NCBI GenBank assembly: GCA_048268105.1
Contig: JBLWWH010000023.1
Span: 1 to 39,686, forward strand
DNA: 39,686 nt
Reading direction: 5' to 3'
Source: Profundicola sp048268105
GTDB taxonomy: Bacteria > Bacteroidota > Bacteroidia > Flavobacteriales > Weeksellaceae
Shown here: piece by piece, positions 7,986 to 17,739 of the stretch
Numbering within the stretch: the first letter of the stretch is position 1
Layout: each line of letters opens with the position of its first letter
Program-made: the position numbers and the translations under genes
Notes under the pieces: model-generated
The model's database searches: none
What the model was told of the DNA's origin: nothing
Seen by the model: the letters and a program-made list of their open reading frames with translations, nothing else

Positions 7986-8013
7986 CAAATGTAAACTCGA
8001 AAGCTCAAACCAA
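7986..8013 (-). promoter_or_regulatory. Predicted promoter of the RlpA-like gene
   Basis: The minus strand has TTG at 8011-8013, a 17-nt spacer, then TACATTTG (7986-7993), which matches TAnnTTTG. The expected start of transcription is about 20 nt before the ATG. Confidence 0.5.
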
Positions 8014-8143
8014 CCTTATACTCATTCTAAATAACTCAACTCTGATCGCTGAAGATTTACGCTAAGCCGTATTGATAAACGCTAGAATAGACCTTGTTAA
8101 TCTTAAGTTAAAAATTTTTAAAAATGTTAAAATTCACTGATTA

Positions 8144-8593
8144 CTAGGCGTTTAGCTGTTTTTTAACTTCTCCAGCAATTGCTTTTCCTTCTGCACGACC
8201 CGCTAAATTCTTGTTAGCCATCCCTACAACCTTGCCCATATCCTTCATTCCAGAAGCTCCTTCTTGTTGAATAATAGCAGTGATTTCTGCGGCTAATTCA
8301 TCTTCACTAAGTTGTTGCGGAAGAAATTTTTCTATAATAGCTACTTGTTGCAATTCTTTTTCAGCCATATCATCTCTACCTTGAGAAGAAAATTGCTCGG
8401 CAGCTTCTTTTCGCATTTTTACTTGTTTTTGTAAAATACCAATCTCATCAGCTTCTGATAGCTCATCTACTTGTGCTTCTGTTTTAGCATAAGATAGAGC
8501 CGATTTTACAGCGCGTAATGATTCTAATGCTACTTTATCTTTGGCTCTCATGGCGGTTTTGATATCTTCCATGATGGTTTTTTCTAAAGACAT
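8144..8593 (-). CDS. GatB/YqeY domain-containing protein
   Basis: The protein has 149 residues and consists only of the helical YqeY domain found at the C-terminus of GatB, the amidotransferase subunit that makes Gln-tRNA or Asn-tRNA. Visible hallmarks are MEDIKTAMRAKDKVALESLR near the N-terminus, then FLPQQLSEDEL and the C-terminal GKVVGMANKNLAGRAEGKAI. In GatB this domain binds tRNA; the function of the stand-alone form is not established. It lies downstream of ftsZ, a frequent position in Bacteroidota, but a strong terminator and its own -7 match (8621-8628) suggest independent transcription. Confidence 0.9.
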   Translation of the reverse strand: MSLEKTIMEDIKTAMRAKDKVALESLRAVKSALSYAKTEAQVDELSEADEIGILQKQVKMRKEAAEQFSSQGRDDMAEKELQQVAIIEKFLPQQLSEDELAAEITAIIQQEGASGMKDMGKVVGMANKNLAGRAEGKAIAGEVKKQLNA

Positions 8594-8620
8594 GTCTTAT
8601 GTTTTTTGAGGTTAAGCTTC

Positions 8621-8628
8621 AAAGTTAT
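8621..8628 (-). promoter_or_regulatory. Candidate -7 element for the YqeY gene
   Basis: TAACTTTG on the minus strand matches TAnnTTTG, about 28 nt upstream of the start codon. No -33 TTG is evident. Confidence 0.35.
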
Positions 8629-8725
8629 TGCATTTTAAAAGAAATTTAAAGCTTTATGTTTTTAAATTTTGATTATATAGATAATGCATAAAACTTATTC
8701 TAGATATTTTATTGTAAAAACAGAA

Positions 8726-8748
8726 AGGCCACGAATAAATCGTGGCCT
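8726..8748 (-). terminator. Terminator at the end of the dcw cluster
   Basis: Nine-base arms AGGCCACGA (8726-8734) and TCGTGGCCT (8740-8748) pair perfectly around a 5-nt loop. On the minus strand a TTTCTGTTTTTAC run follows. It lies 33 nt beyond the ftsZ stop. Confidence 0.88.
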
Positions 8749-8781
8749 CTCTAACAAACTACATAGTCCTCATGTAATATT

Positions 8782-10611
8782 TTAATCTACATTGTCATGT
8801 AAGAAATTATTTGGTCGAATTTTAATTTCATTAGAAGTATCTCTATCTATAATGTAACCACCTGACTTCTCTCTTTTGTGTTCAGATAATTCAATTTGAT
8901 TACGTTTATAAGCTGGGATTCTTTCAACTTCATCTACATCATAGTCATTTAATTTATTCTTGAACTTGAAATTAAATTTCTTTAATCTCTCTCTACGTTC
9001 TTGAATTTGTTGACTGATATTCGCTGAAATTGGAGCATCAAATGCTTCCTCATCCATCATTTTTTCCTCAACTACTGGTTTTTCCTCCACTTTTGGTGCC
9101 TCTTCCATTTTTGGAGTTTCTTCCTTCCAATTAAATTTTGGCTCCTCAGTAATCTCTTCTTCCGTTGATTGATTTACCGAAATAGGAGTGTCCACCTCAT
9201 CCTCCCAATCATCTTCTAACGTGTGCAAGGTATATTTGCTACTTTGAGCATGTGCTTGTGTAGTATTATCTTTTTTAACTTCTGGAGTTGGGTTAGGATT
9301 GTTTTTTGGTTGAGATGGGCTAGATGGAGATTGGAAATCATCATCTAAAGAGAAATTAAAAGATGGTCCATTGTCCTTTTCAGTCGATGGAGTTTTATCA
9401 ATAGATTTAAATTTAAAATCTAAAATATCATCTTCGTCCTCTTCTTCAAAATTAAATCTTGGCTCCTCAACTTTAGGTTGAACTTCTTTAGGTTCAGTTT
9501 TTTCAACTGGAGCAGATTCTTCTTTTTTCTCTTCTAACTTGTTTTCTGGAGAGCTAGTTCTTTTAAATGAAGATCTAATTGGCTCATCTTCTAGGACATG
9601 AACGATTTGCTCATCTTCTTTACCATTAAAGTCTTGTTGATCAACCGGGAAACCAGTAGCAATAACAGTTACGCTAATGTCATCACCTAAGTCTTCATCC
9701 TCACCGATACCCATAATAATGTTGGCGTTGTGACCAGCTTCTTGTTGAATATAATCGTTGATAGTTCCGATTTCATCCATGGTAACTTCATCGTTACCAG
9801 AAACGATTAATAACAATACATTTCTAGCACCCGTGATTTTGTTATCATTTAATAAAGGAGAATCTAATGCTAATTCAATGGCTTTTTTTGCTTTTTGCTC
9901 ACCATGTGCTCTAGCTGATCCCATTATAGCAGTACCGCTATCTGCCAATACCGTTTTGGCATCGCGCAAGTCAATGTTGGTAGAGTAGTGGTGTGTAATG
10001 ACTTCAGCAATTCCTTTTGCTGCTGTTGCCAAGATTTCGTCTGCTTTAGCAAATCCTGTTTTATAACTTAGGTTACCGTATAATTCCCTTAATTTATCGT
10101 TGTTAATGATAATTAAAGAATCAACGCTATTTCTAAATTTTTCAATTCCTTTTTTAGCTTGTTCAACACGCATTTTACCTTCAAAGTAAAAAGGAGCTGT
10201 ACAAATACCTACTGTAAGAATTCCCATATCTTTTGCAATGTTGGCAATAATAGGAGCTGCACCTGTACCGGTACCTCCACCCATACCAGCCGTAATGAAA
10301 AGCATTTTGGTATTTGTGTCTAGTAAGTTTTTGATATCGTCTATACTCTCCAGTGCAGCTTGCTCCCCAATTTCTGGGTTGGCGCCAGCTCCAAGACCTT
10401 CTGTAATAGAAGCACCTAATTGAATTTTTGTAGGAACCGGTGAATTATTTAAAGCTTGATTGTCAGTATTGGATACAACGAAGTCTACGCCCGTTATCCC
10501 TTGTTGGAACATGTAATTAACGGCATTACTACCGCCACCACCAACACCTATAACTTTGATAGATGCCGATTTGTTCTTTGGTAAATCGAAATTTATTGTA
10601 TTAAAATCCAT
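8782..10611 (-). CDS. ftsZ: Cell division protein FtsZ
   Basis: This is the tubulin-like GTPase that forms the Z-ring. The GTP-binding signature GGGTGTG is at residues 111-117, and the T7 loop NIDLRD, needed to activate hydrolysis in the neighbouring subunit, is at 212-217. The globular part ends near 322. The protein is long (609 residues against about 380-400 in E. coli) because of an acidic Pro/Glu/Lys-rich linker of about 220 residues. That linker contains four FNF/FNW motifs and two D-[TA]-PIS-[VA]-N motifs. The C-terminus (RIPAYKRNQIEL, then RPNNFLHDNVD) is a conserved end that probably binds partners such as FtsA. It is the last gene of the cluster, 23 nt after ftsA. Confidence 0.97.
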   Translation of the reverse strand: MDFNTINFDLPKNKSASIKVIGVGGGGSNAVNYMFQQGITGVDFVVSNTDNQALNNSPVPTKIQLGASITEGLGAGANPEIGEQAALESIDDIKNLLDTNTKMLFITAGMGGGTGTGAAPIIANIAKDMGILTVGICTAPFYFEGKMRVEQAKKGIEKFRNSVDSLIIINNDKLRELYGNLSYKTGFAKADEILATAAKGIAEVITHHYSTNIDLRDAKTVLADSGTAIMGSARAHGEQKAKKAIELALDSPLLNDNKITGARNVLLLIVSGNDEVTMDEIGTINDYIQQEAGHNANIIMGIGEDEDLGDDISVTVIATGFPVDQQDFNGKEDEQIVHVLEDEPIRSSFKRTSSPENKLEEKKEESAPVEKTEPKEVQPKVEEPRFNFEEEDEDDILDFKFKSIDKTPSTEKDNGPSFNFSLDDDFQSPSSPSQPKNNPNPTPEVKKDNTTQAHAQSSKYTLHTLEDDWEDEVDTPISVNQSTEEEITEEPKFNWKEETPKMEEAPKVEEKPVVEEKMMDEEAFDAPISANISQQIQERRERLKKFNFKFKNKLNDYDVDEVERIPAYKRNQIELSEHKREKSGGYIIDRDTSNEIKIRPNNFLHDNVD

Positions 10612-10634
10612 AGTGTAGTTTGTTTGTTAATTTT

Positions 10635-12071
10635 TTAGTCGGTTTCGTTAATCATTTTAATAAACTTATCTGTCCAAATTTGGAAAATGGAAGATTTAGT
10701 TCTCATAGTTTCCTGCGCTCTAACTTTCTTTTTCTTCTCTTCCTCTACAGCTGGCTCAGCTTGTTTTGGAATTTCTGCAGTTGTACTGTTTTCAGGCGTT
10801 GGCGCTGGTTTAGAAGTTTCTGTTATTAAAGGAGCCTGTCGAGCCATTTCTTCTTGTAAAAGAATCTCTTCCTCAAATGCATCATCTTCTTGTTTTTCGA
10901 TCCCTTTCATAACTAAACCAACAGCGGTTGCAAATTCTGGACTTTGAATCAAATCAGATTGTCCTCCTGCAATATGCTCATTGGAATATCCAATTCTAGC
11001 ATCCATACCTGTAATGTACTCAGTAAGCTGTCTAATATGCTTTAATTTAGATCCACCACCAGTTAATACAATACCTGCAATTAATTTTTTCTTCTGCTCA
11101 TCACATCCATAGTGCTTAAGCTCCATGTGAATTTGCTCTAAAATCTCATGAACGCGTGCATGAATAATTTGACTTAATTTCTTAAGTGAAATTTCTTTTG
11201 GATCACGACCTCTTAGACCTGGAATCGCAACGATTTCAGATTCTTTGTTTTCGCCTGGCCATGCAGAACCAAACTTAACTTTTAGCTGCTCGGCTTGTCT
11301 TTCAATAATAGAACATCCCGTCTTTATGTCGTCAGAAATCACATTACCACCAAATGGAATAACAGAAGTATGACGAATGATATTGTCTTTGAAAACAGCA
11401 ATGTCCGTTGTACCGCCTCCAATATCAACCAAAGCAACACCCGCTTCTTTTTCTTCTTGACTCAAAGAGGCCATAGAAGAGGCTATAGGCTCTAGTGTAA
11501 TATCTGCAAGATTTAATCCAGCACTTTTAACGCAACGGGCAATGTTTTTAATAGAAGTAATTTGTCCAACAACCACATGGAAATTCGCCTCTAATCTGCT
11601 ACCATACATTCCCATAGGTTCAGTAATTTCGCCCTCGCTATCCACTTTGAACTCTTGGGGCAAAACATGAATAATCTCTTCCCCAGGAAGCATAACCAAT
11701 TTATAGACTTGTTGAATTAACTTTTTAAGGTCATTTTCGTCAATGACTTCCTCAAAGTTATTTCTTGTAATATAGTCACTATGTTGCAAACTGCGAATAT
11801 GTTGACCTGCTATCCCAACGGTTACATCTTTAATTTTGTAACCCGAATCAGCCTCGGCTTGTGCCACGGCTTCTTTGATTGAGTTGATGGTTTGAGTAAT
11901 ATTATTCACTACTCCACGATGAACACCTAGTGACTTTGCGCGTCCTACACCCAAAATTTCTAGTTTTCCATGTTCGTTTTTACGACCGACCATGGCTACG
12001 ATTTTCGTAGTTCCTATGTCTAATCCTACTGCTATGTTACTTTTCTGTGATTTCATATTATTTGGTTGCAA
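10635..12071 (-). CDS. ftsA: Cell division protein FtsA
   Basis: This actin-like protein tethers FtsZ to the membrane and signals to the septal synthase. It has 478 residues. The actin-fold phosphate-binding region is VGLDIGTTKIVAMVG near the N-terminus, and a second nucleotide stretch VALVDIGGGTTDIAVF lies at about 212-227. The 1C (SHS2) domain lies between them, and TGGGSKLK marks the later adenosine-binding region. After about residue 390 there is a Pro/Glu/Lys-rich extension, ending in a probable amphipathic membrane-targeting helix (SSIFQIWTDKFIKMINE). The start overlaps the ftsQ end by 14 nt, so translation is probably coupled. Confidence 0.96.
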   Translation of the reverse strand: MQPNNMKSQKSNIAVGLDIGTTKIVAMVGRKNEHGKLEILGVGRAKSLGVHRGVVNNITQTINSIKEAVAQAEADSGYKIKDVTVGIAGQHIRSLQHSDYITRNNFEEVIDENDLKKLIQQVYKLVMLPGEEIIHVLPQEFKVDSEGEITEPMGMYGSRLEANFHVVVGQITSIKNIARCVKSAGLNLADITLEPIASSMASLSQEEKEAGVALVDIGGGTTDIAVFKDNIIRHTSVIPFGGNVISDDIKTGCSIIERQAEQLKVKFGSAWPGENKESEIVAIPGLRGRDPKEISLKKLSQIIHARVHEILEQIHMELKHYGCDEQKKKLIAGIVLTGGGSKLKHIRQLTEYITGMDARIGYSNEHIAGGQSDLIQSPEFATAVGLVMKGIEKQEDDAFEEEILLQEEMARQAPLITETSKPAPTPENSTTAEIPKQAEPAVEEEKKKKVRAQETMRTKSSIFQIWTDKFIKMINETD

Positions 12072-12780
12072 CTATTTGGTTATTAAATCTTAAATTAAAC
12101 TTCTTGTAAGGTATGTCAGCCGATTTTTGAACATACTCGGTGTGAAATACCTTGAAATTCTCCAATTTTGTTTTAAGATTTTCGAGCTCTCCTATCTCTA
12201 GGATATAATCTCCATCGTCAACGAACAAAATAAAAGAATTTTCTCTCTCTTTGCGTATTCCGGCTATGAGGTTTTTCAACAAGTTATCCTCATTGATGTT
12301 TTGCGCTAACTCCACCAAACCTTTGTAATCATTAAGATCGATTTCTCCATCTGCAATGAGCACTTTTGCTGAAAATTCTTTGGATAAAGAAATTTTCTTT
12401 TTACGTTCTGTGATATAGTATTCCTCCTCGCCATTATGAACACGAAGAATGGGGGTTTCTTGTTTGATTTCTGCATGTAATACACCATCATTTTCTAAAT
12501 AAACATTAGCATACGAAATATACTCATCTTTATTGAGTAAATATTCCATATCTCTAGCATTTACCCGTTTCATTTGCATGTTGGGGTAATCGGGATGCGC
12601 ATTTTTTAAAATCGAATCCACTACTTTTTCGGTAATGAAATGATTACCCTGGGCATAATCAATCATTTTCTTAACCGAGTGTACTTCCCTTAGCTCGTAT
12701 TTCTTGTTCGTAAACGCTAATAGAAATATCAAGCCTGCTAAGAGTAATGCAATTTTCAATAAGATCCACTTCCTTTTCAT
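12058..12780 (-). CDS. ftsQ: Cell division protein FtsQ/DivIB
   Basis: This is a bitopic divisome protein that scaffolds FtsL and the septal synthase. The 240 residues begin with a short basic cytoplasmic end and one transmembrane helix (about 6-24, WILLKIALLLAGLIFLLAF). A POTRA-like region (VKKMIDYAQGNHFITEKVV through NARDMEYLLNKDEYISYANV) and the beta-rich FtsQ domain follow. Sequence conservation in this family is low, so position between murC and ftsA carries much of the weight. Its start overlaps the murC stop by 4 nt. Confidence 0.88.
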   Translation of the reverse strand: MKRKWILLKIALLLAGLIFLLAFTNKKYELREVHSVKKMIDYAQGNHFITEKVVDSILKNAHPDYPNMQMKRVNARDMEYLLNKDEYISYANVYLENDGVLHAEIKQETPILRVHNGEEEYYITERKKKISLSKEFSAKVLIADGEIDLNDYKGLVELAQNINEDNLLKNLIAGIRKERENSFILFVDDGDYILEIGELENLKTKLENFKVFHTEYVQKSADIPYKKFNLRFNNQIVATK

Positions 12781-14123
12781 GCGAAATTGGTTTTAAGCGG
12801 TTCATATAATGTATCAATATTTCCAGCGCCCATCAAGAGAATTATATCTGTTGTATGCGCTAGGATTTTATTATAGGCATTTTCTAAGGAAACTACAACT
12901 GGGCGATTTCCGTTGATTTTTTCAATTTTATCTGCTAACCATTCCGATGTTACACCCTCTAAAGGCTCTTCTCTAGCAGGATAAATATCAATTAATATTA
13001 AATTCTCTAGTTTCGCTAGACTTTTTGTGAAATCATCTGCAAAATCTCTGGTTCTACTATATAAATGTGGTTGAAAAACGCCTAGAATAGATTGGTTCGG
13101 ATAAAAGTTTTCGGTGGCTCTAATGATGGCATTTAATTCGGTTGGATGATGTGCATAATCATCTATAATCACTTTACCATCTTGGGCAACATGTCTACTA
13201 AACCTTCTTTTAATTCCTTTAAACGAAGCTAATGCTTCTTTTACTTGCGTTTCTGTAACTCCAATCTCCATAGACATAGCAATAGCGGCCACAGCATTTT
13301 CAATATTGTGTCTGCCAGGAAGCGTCATTTTGATATGATTTATTTTTCCTTTTGGATAAGTTAAATCAAAGGTGAAAAACCCATCTTCTAATTGAATGTT
13401 GTCTGCAAAATAATCAGCTTCTTCCTCAACAGCATATTTCAATGCATTAGGAATATCAATGTCTTTTTGAACAAATAATTTTTGTGAAACTATATTGCCA
13501 AATTCTTTAAAGCTTTTTTCTAATTCTTCTTTTTTGCCATAGATATCAAGATGATCCGCATCCGTAGAAGTAATGCAAGCAATATCTGGACTTAGCCTTA
13601 AGAAAGAACGATCGAATTCATCGGCCTCAACAACAGATATTTCATCTCCATTGAAAATCATATTTGAATTATAATTTTCAACAATTCCACCTATAAAGGC
13701 AGTGGACTTCAAATCAGCAACTTTAATAATATGGCCTAAAAGACTAGAAGTGGTGGTTTTTCCATGCGTTCCAGCAACTGCCAAGCAAGTGGTAGATTTA
13801 GTTATTAAACCTAAAACTTCTGAACGTTTAAATACACCAAAACCATTTTCTTGGAAATAAACCAACTCTGTATGTGTTTTAAAAACGGCAGGCGTATAGA
13901 TAACAACCGTGTTTTCTTTGGTGATTTCTGAAGGAATGTTTTCGACATTGTCTGAAAAATGAATAAGCATACCTTCTTCCATCAACTTTTCGGTCAATTT
14001 GGTTGGGGTTTTATCATAGCCCAAAACATTTTTGCCCATCAGTTTGAAATAGCGAGCCAAGGCACTCATGCCTATGCCACCGATTCCGATGAAATAATAA
14101 TATGTATATTTCTTAATATTCAT
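12777..14123 (-). CDS. murC: UDP-N-acetylmuramate--L-alanine ligase
   Basis: This cytoplasmic ATP-dependent ligase adds L-Ala to UDP-MurNAc, the first peptide step. It has 448 residues. The N-terminal nucleotide-sugar domain carries FIGIGGIGMSALA (11-23). The ATP P-loop is GTHGKTT (118-124), the GTHGKT form that is typical of MurC within the Mur ligases. DDYAHHPTE marks the C-terminal domain. It overlaps the end of murG by 11 nt and ftsQ by 4 nt. Confidence 0.97.
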   Translation of the reverse strand: MNIKKYTYYYFIGIGGIGMSALARYFKLMGKNVLGYDKTPTKLTEKLMEEGMLIHFSDNVENIPSEITKENTVVIYTPAVFKTHTELVYFQENGFGVFKRSEVLGLITKSTTCLAVAGTHGKTTTSSLLGHIIKVADLKSTAFIGGIVENYNSNMIFNGDEISVVEADEFDRSFLRLSPDIACITSTDADHLDIYGKKEELEKSFKEFGNIVSQKLFVQKDIDIPNALKYAVEEEADYFADNIQLEDGFFTFDLTYPKGKINHIKMTLPGRHNIENAVAAIAMSMEIGVTETQVKEALASFKGIKRRFSRHVAQDGKVIIDDYAHHPTELNAIIRATENFYPNQSILGVFQPHLYSRTRDFADDFTKSLAKLENLILIDIYPAREEPLEGVTSEWLADKIEKINGNRPVVVSLENAYNKILAHTTDIILLMGAGNIDTLYEPLKTNFA

Positions 14124-15231
14124 TTAATTTGGCTTCGATTAAATCTACAATGTCTTTGGTAGCGTTTGGTTTCGCTAATTTTTTCATGTTTTCCATCAAG
14201 TTTTTTTGTGCTTCTACATCTTGCACTAAACTGATGGCTGTTTGGGGTAAATCATCTTCTGCATCTTTGTCTTTAATCATCAGCGCTGCATCAACTTTCA
14301 CCAAGCTTTCTGCATTTTTGGTTTGATGATCCTCTGCGGCATATGGGAAAGGAACCAAAATGGTCGGCTTTCCAATAAGTGTTAGCTCCGAAATTGCCAT
14401 AGCACCAGCTCGTGAAACAATAACATCAGCCGCAGCATATGCTTGATCCATTTCATAAATAAATTCAGTGGTGTGAATCAATTCATGTTGTAAATCTTGA
14501 TTTGAATTAATCTTATTCCACTCTAATTTTCCCGTTTGCCAAAGCAGCTGAATATCTGTGCCGATAATCTGCTGAATAGCTTTGGTCCAAGTATTATTTA
14601 ATGTTCTTGAACCTAAAGATCCGCCAACTGAAAGAATCAGTGGTTTGTTCGGATTTAAACCTAGTTTTTCTTTAGCCGATTTTTGTTCTGGTAAATTGCT
14701 GAACAATTCTGAGCGAATGGGATTTCCTGTATGATGAATTTTGCTTTTTGGGAAATAATCACTCATATTGTCATAAGCTGTACAAATAGCGAATGCTTTA
14801 TTCTTTAATAATTTATTGGTTATGCCCGGGAAGGAATTCTGCTCTTGAATTAAAACTGGAACCCCCTTTTGCGCAGCAGCATACATCATGGGGCCGCTTG
14901 CAAAGCCACCAGTGCCAATAGCGATATCTGGCTTAAATTCGTTGACAATCTTTCTTGATTTCCAAATGCTATCAATAAGTTTAAGAGGGAAAGAAGCATT
15001 GGCTAGCATATTTTTTCGCTCGATTCCAGAAATCCAAAGTCCTTTGATAGGATAACCCGCTTTAGGAACTTTTTCCATTTCCATTTTATCCTTGGCACCA
15101 ACAAATAAGATATCCGCTTGCGGGAAACGAGATTTAATTTCGTTCGCAATAGCAATAGCAGGGTAGATGTGTCCACCCGTGCCTCCTCCACTTAGGATGA
15201 TTTTAGGCGATATCTTGGATGACTTCTTCAC
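14113..15231 (-). CDS. murG: Lipid II-forming GlcNAc transferase MurG
   Basis: This peripheral membrane glycosyltransferase transfers GlcNAc from UDP-GlcNAc to lipid I, giving lipid II. It has 372 residues (family about 355-370). The glycine-rich acceptor loop GGGTGGHIYPA starts at residue 15, and a second G-loop is seen in VGGSLGSRTLN. The donor-site signature is SRAGAMAISELTLIGKPTIL followed by PFPYAAEDHQTKNA. Its start overlaps the end of ftsW by 29 nt. Confidence 0.97.
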   Translation of the reverse strand: MKKSSKISPKIILSGGGTGGHIYPAIAIANEIKSRFPQADILFVGAKDKMEMEKVPKAGYPIKGLWISGIERKNMLANASFPLKLIDSIWKSRKIVNEFKPDIAIGTGGFASGPMMYAAAQKGVPVLIQEQNSFPGITNKLLKNKAFAICTAYDNMSDYFPKSKIHHTGNPIRSELFSNLPEQKSAKEKLGLNPNKPLILSVGGSLGSRTLNNTWTKAIQQIIGTDIQLLWQTGKLEWNKINSNQDLQHELIHTTEFIYEMDQAYAAADVIVSRAGAMAISELTLIGKPTILVPFPYAAEDHQTKNAESLVKVDAALMIKDKDAEDDLPQTAISLVQDVEAQKNLMENMKKLAKPNATKDIVDLIEAKLNEY

Positions 15232-16402
15232 TTATTTTTTTGGTTTCTAATTCTTCTTTTGTTTTAATTTGACTGCTTACGCTTAATATAATTCCTAATG
15301 CTAGGCAGGTAATCCATAGAGAAGTACCTCCAAAGCTAATCATAGGTAATGGTTGTCCTGTTGTTGGGAATAATCCTACTGCGACGCCCATATTAATTAC
15401 AGCTTGGAAAATGATAGGTATTCCTACGGCAATCACCAACAGGGACCCAAAGTAGGTATGGACTTTTGTGGCGATTACCATGATCCTAAATAAAATCATT
15501 AAGAATATAAATATTAAAGCAATGCCACCAATAGAGCCATATTCTTCTATAATTACAGCATATATAAAATCTGAGGAAGCTTGGGGTAAGGTATGCTTAA
15601 TAGCGCTTTTCCCAGGTCCTTTTCCGAATTGGCCACCTTCTACAATGGCAGCTTTAGCATTGGTTTCTTGCCATTCTTCTATACTATTATCTGATGGATC
15701 GACATATCTCTCGATTCGGTTTTTCCAGGTATGTACACGCGTATTTGGCATGTCATCACCATATTTTAATGCCCCCCATACAAATAAGGAACCGCAGAAT
15801 AGTATAACTCCACCAATCACCAATAAATATTTAAAGGGGTAGCCACCAATAAATAACATCATCATAACCATCGTGAATAAGATGATGGCGGTGGAGCCGT
15901 TGGCTGGGAAAATCAATCCAACAACTGTAAATATAGGTACTAACACCCAAATCAATGTCTCTAGGAAAGTAACTTTCTTATCTCGAATGATGGTGCAGTA
16001 CCGCGCAACATAGATCATTAACACAAGTCCGGCAAAGGTAGAGGTCTGTATGGTGAGCGGTATGCCTGGTATTTTTAACCAACGGGATGCATTCGCACCA
16101 TCAATGGAATTGTTTTGGAGGAGCGTCCAAACTAATAATATTACAACAATCGGCAGGGCAATTACAGCCATTCCGCCTATGTATTTATAATCGACTACTT
16201 GAACAGAAAATAGTATAGCAAGTCCTATGATTAGGAATGCCAATTGTTTACCAAATTGTCCAAATACAGTTCCTGTTTGAGCGGCATACTCAATACTAGA
16301 ACTGGCAGAGAAACCAGGTAACAAGGAGAATATGGCCAATAACATGATGAATGCTATAAGATATTTATCTCCGACTAATATTTTCTGAAAAAAGTTGTTC
16401 AC
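15203..16402 (-). CDS. ftsW: Septal peptidoglycan polymerase FtsW (SEDS family)
   Basis: This is a polytopic glycosyltransferase that polymerises lipid II at the septum, working with the class B transpeptidase encoded four genes upstream. It has 399 residues with about ten hydrophobic segments. Family features are a large periplasmic loop containing RVHTWKNRIERYVDP, the GGQFGKGPGKS segment, DFIYAVIIEEYGSIGG, and the final GLFPTTGQPLPMISFGGTS. The last is the diagnostic SEDS C-terminal stretch. Its stop lies inside murG, and its start follows murD by 2 nt. FtsW is preferred over RodA because of dcw position. Confidence 0.95.
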   Translation of the reverse strand: MNNFFQKILVGDKYLIAFIMLLAIFSLLPGFSASSSIEYAAQTGTVFGQFGKQLAFLIIGLAILFSVQVVDYKYIGGMAVIALPIVVILLVWTLLQNNSIDGANASRWLKIPGIPLTIQTSTFAGLVLMIYVARYCTIIRDKKVTFLETLIWVLVPIFTVVGLIFPANGSTAIILFTMVMMMLFIGGYPFKYLLVIGGVILFCGSLFVWGALKYGDDMPNTRVHTWKNRIERYVDPSDNSIEEWQETNAKAAIVEGGQFGKGPGKSAIKHTLPQASSDFIYAVIIEEYGSIGGIALIFIFLMILFRIMVIATKVHTYFGSLLVIAVGIPIIFQAVINMGVAVGLFPTTGQPLPMISFGGTSLWITCLALGIILSVSSQIKTKEELETKKISEEVIQDIA

Positions 16403-16404
16403 GA

Positions 16405-17739
16405 CTATAGTTTATGTACTTCTTCTTTAAATAATTTTCCTCTGTACTCGTAGCTTTCAAATAAATCAAAACTTGCACAAGCAGGGGATAGCAATACAGT
16501 TTCTCCGTTTTTACCTAAAAGATATGCTGTATTTACAGCATCTTTCATGTTGTTGGTTTCAATGATTTGATCAACAAATGGTGAAAATGTTTCAACAATT
16601 TTGCTGTTGTCTAAACCAAGACAAACGATTGCTTTTACTTTCTTTTTAACCATAGGAATCAACTCCTCGTAGTTGTTTCCTTTGTCTTTTCCACCAACAA
16701 TCCAAATGGTTGGTGTTTTCATGCTTTGCAAAGCATAAAATACAGAATTAACGTTGGTGGCTTTTGAATCATTGATGAATTCAATTCCATGTACGCTAAT
16801 TACTGATTCTAATCTATGCTCTACAGCATCAAATTCCATCAAGCTATCCTTGATAATACTCTTTCTCAATTTCAAAATGTTACCATTCATGGCTGCTGCT
16901 AATGAATTGGAAACATTATGCTTACCGTTTAATGCTAATTCCTCTACCGTCATATTAAATTTATCTGGATAATTAATGTTAAAGTTTATGTCGTTGGCAA
17001 ATGCCGCTTGTTTTTCGTCTGTTAATGAAAAGCCTAGTTTTTGGGCTTTAATGTTGTTCTCTTTCAATAGTTCAGAGATAATTTGATCATCAGCGTTGTA
17101 GATGAAATAATCTTCTTCTGTTTGATTTTTGGCGATTCTTAATTTCGCTTGAGCATATTTTTTAATGTCATAGTCATACTCGTCTAAATGATCTGGTGTA
17201 ATGTTCAAAAGAATCGATACATAAGGTTTAAATGTGTCGATATCGTCTAATTGAAAACTACTCAACTCTAAAACATATAAGTCGAAGTCTTGATCATTCA
17301 TCACCATTTTAGCGAATGAATGTCCAATGTTGCCACCAAGTCCCACCTTCAAATTGGCTCTTTCGAGCATAAAGGCGATTAAACTTGTGGTAGTGGTTTT
17401 GCCATTACTTCCTGTAATCGCAATAATCTTTTTATCAGTGAATTTAGAGGCAAATTCTATTTCAGAGATAATTGGGATTCCAACTTTTTTAATTTGATTA
17501 ATAATAGCTGCCTTCTTTGGGATTCCAGGGCTTTTAATAATCCAATCAGCGTTTAGAATCTTGTCAGTTGTGTGGCTTCCTGATTCGAAATCAATCCCAT
17601 TTTGTTTCAATGCTTCGGCATGGGATTCTTTCAACTTGCCGAAATCAGATAAGAACACATCATAGCCTTGCTGCTGCGCCAATAAGGCTGCACCAGTACC
17701 GCTTTCGCCTCCTCCTAATATGACAACTCGCTCTTTCAA
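16405..17739 (-). CDS. murD: UDP-N-acetylmuramoyl-L-alanine--D-glutamate ligase
   Basis: This cytoplasmic ligase adds D-Glu to UDP-MurNAc-L-Ala. It has 444 residues, with an N-terminal Rossmann-like motif VILGGGESGTGAA (6-18), the ATP P-loop GSNGKTT (110-116), and LNITPDHLDEY in the central domain. NDSKATN in the C-terminal half is the MurD-typical motif, and LLSPACASFDLFESYEYRGK is the D-Glu-binding end. It abuts mraY (next nucleotide) and ftsW (2 nt). Confidence 0.97.
   Translation of the reverse strand: MKERVVILGGGESGTGAALLAQQQGYDVFLSDFGKLKESHAEALKQNGIDFESGSHTTDKILNADWIIKSPGIPKKAAIINQIKKVGIPIISEIEFASKFTDKKIIAITGSNGKTTTTSLIAFMLERANLKVGLGGNIGHSFAKMVMNDQDFDLYVLELSSFQLDDIDTFKPYVSILLNITPDHLDEYDYDIKKYAQAKLRIAKNQTEEDYFIYNADDQIISELLKENNIKAQKLGFSLTDEKQAAFANDINFNINYPDKFNMTVEELALNGKHNVSNSLAAAMNGNILKLRKSIIKDSLMEFDAVEHRLESVISVHGIEFINDSKATNVNSVFYALQSMKTPTIWIVGGKDKGNNYEELIPMVKKKVKAIVCLGLDNSKIVETFSPFVDQIIETNNMKDAVNTAYLLGKNGETVLLSPACASFDLFESYEYRGKLFKEEVHKL

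Noticed and set aside
8038..8130. Possible structured RNA or remnant between the RlpA-like and YqeY genes
   Set aside because: The AT-rich sequence has only trivial A/T pairing and no coding frame of note.
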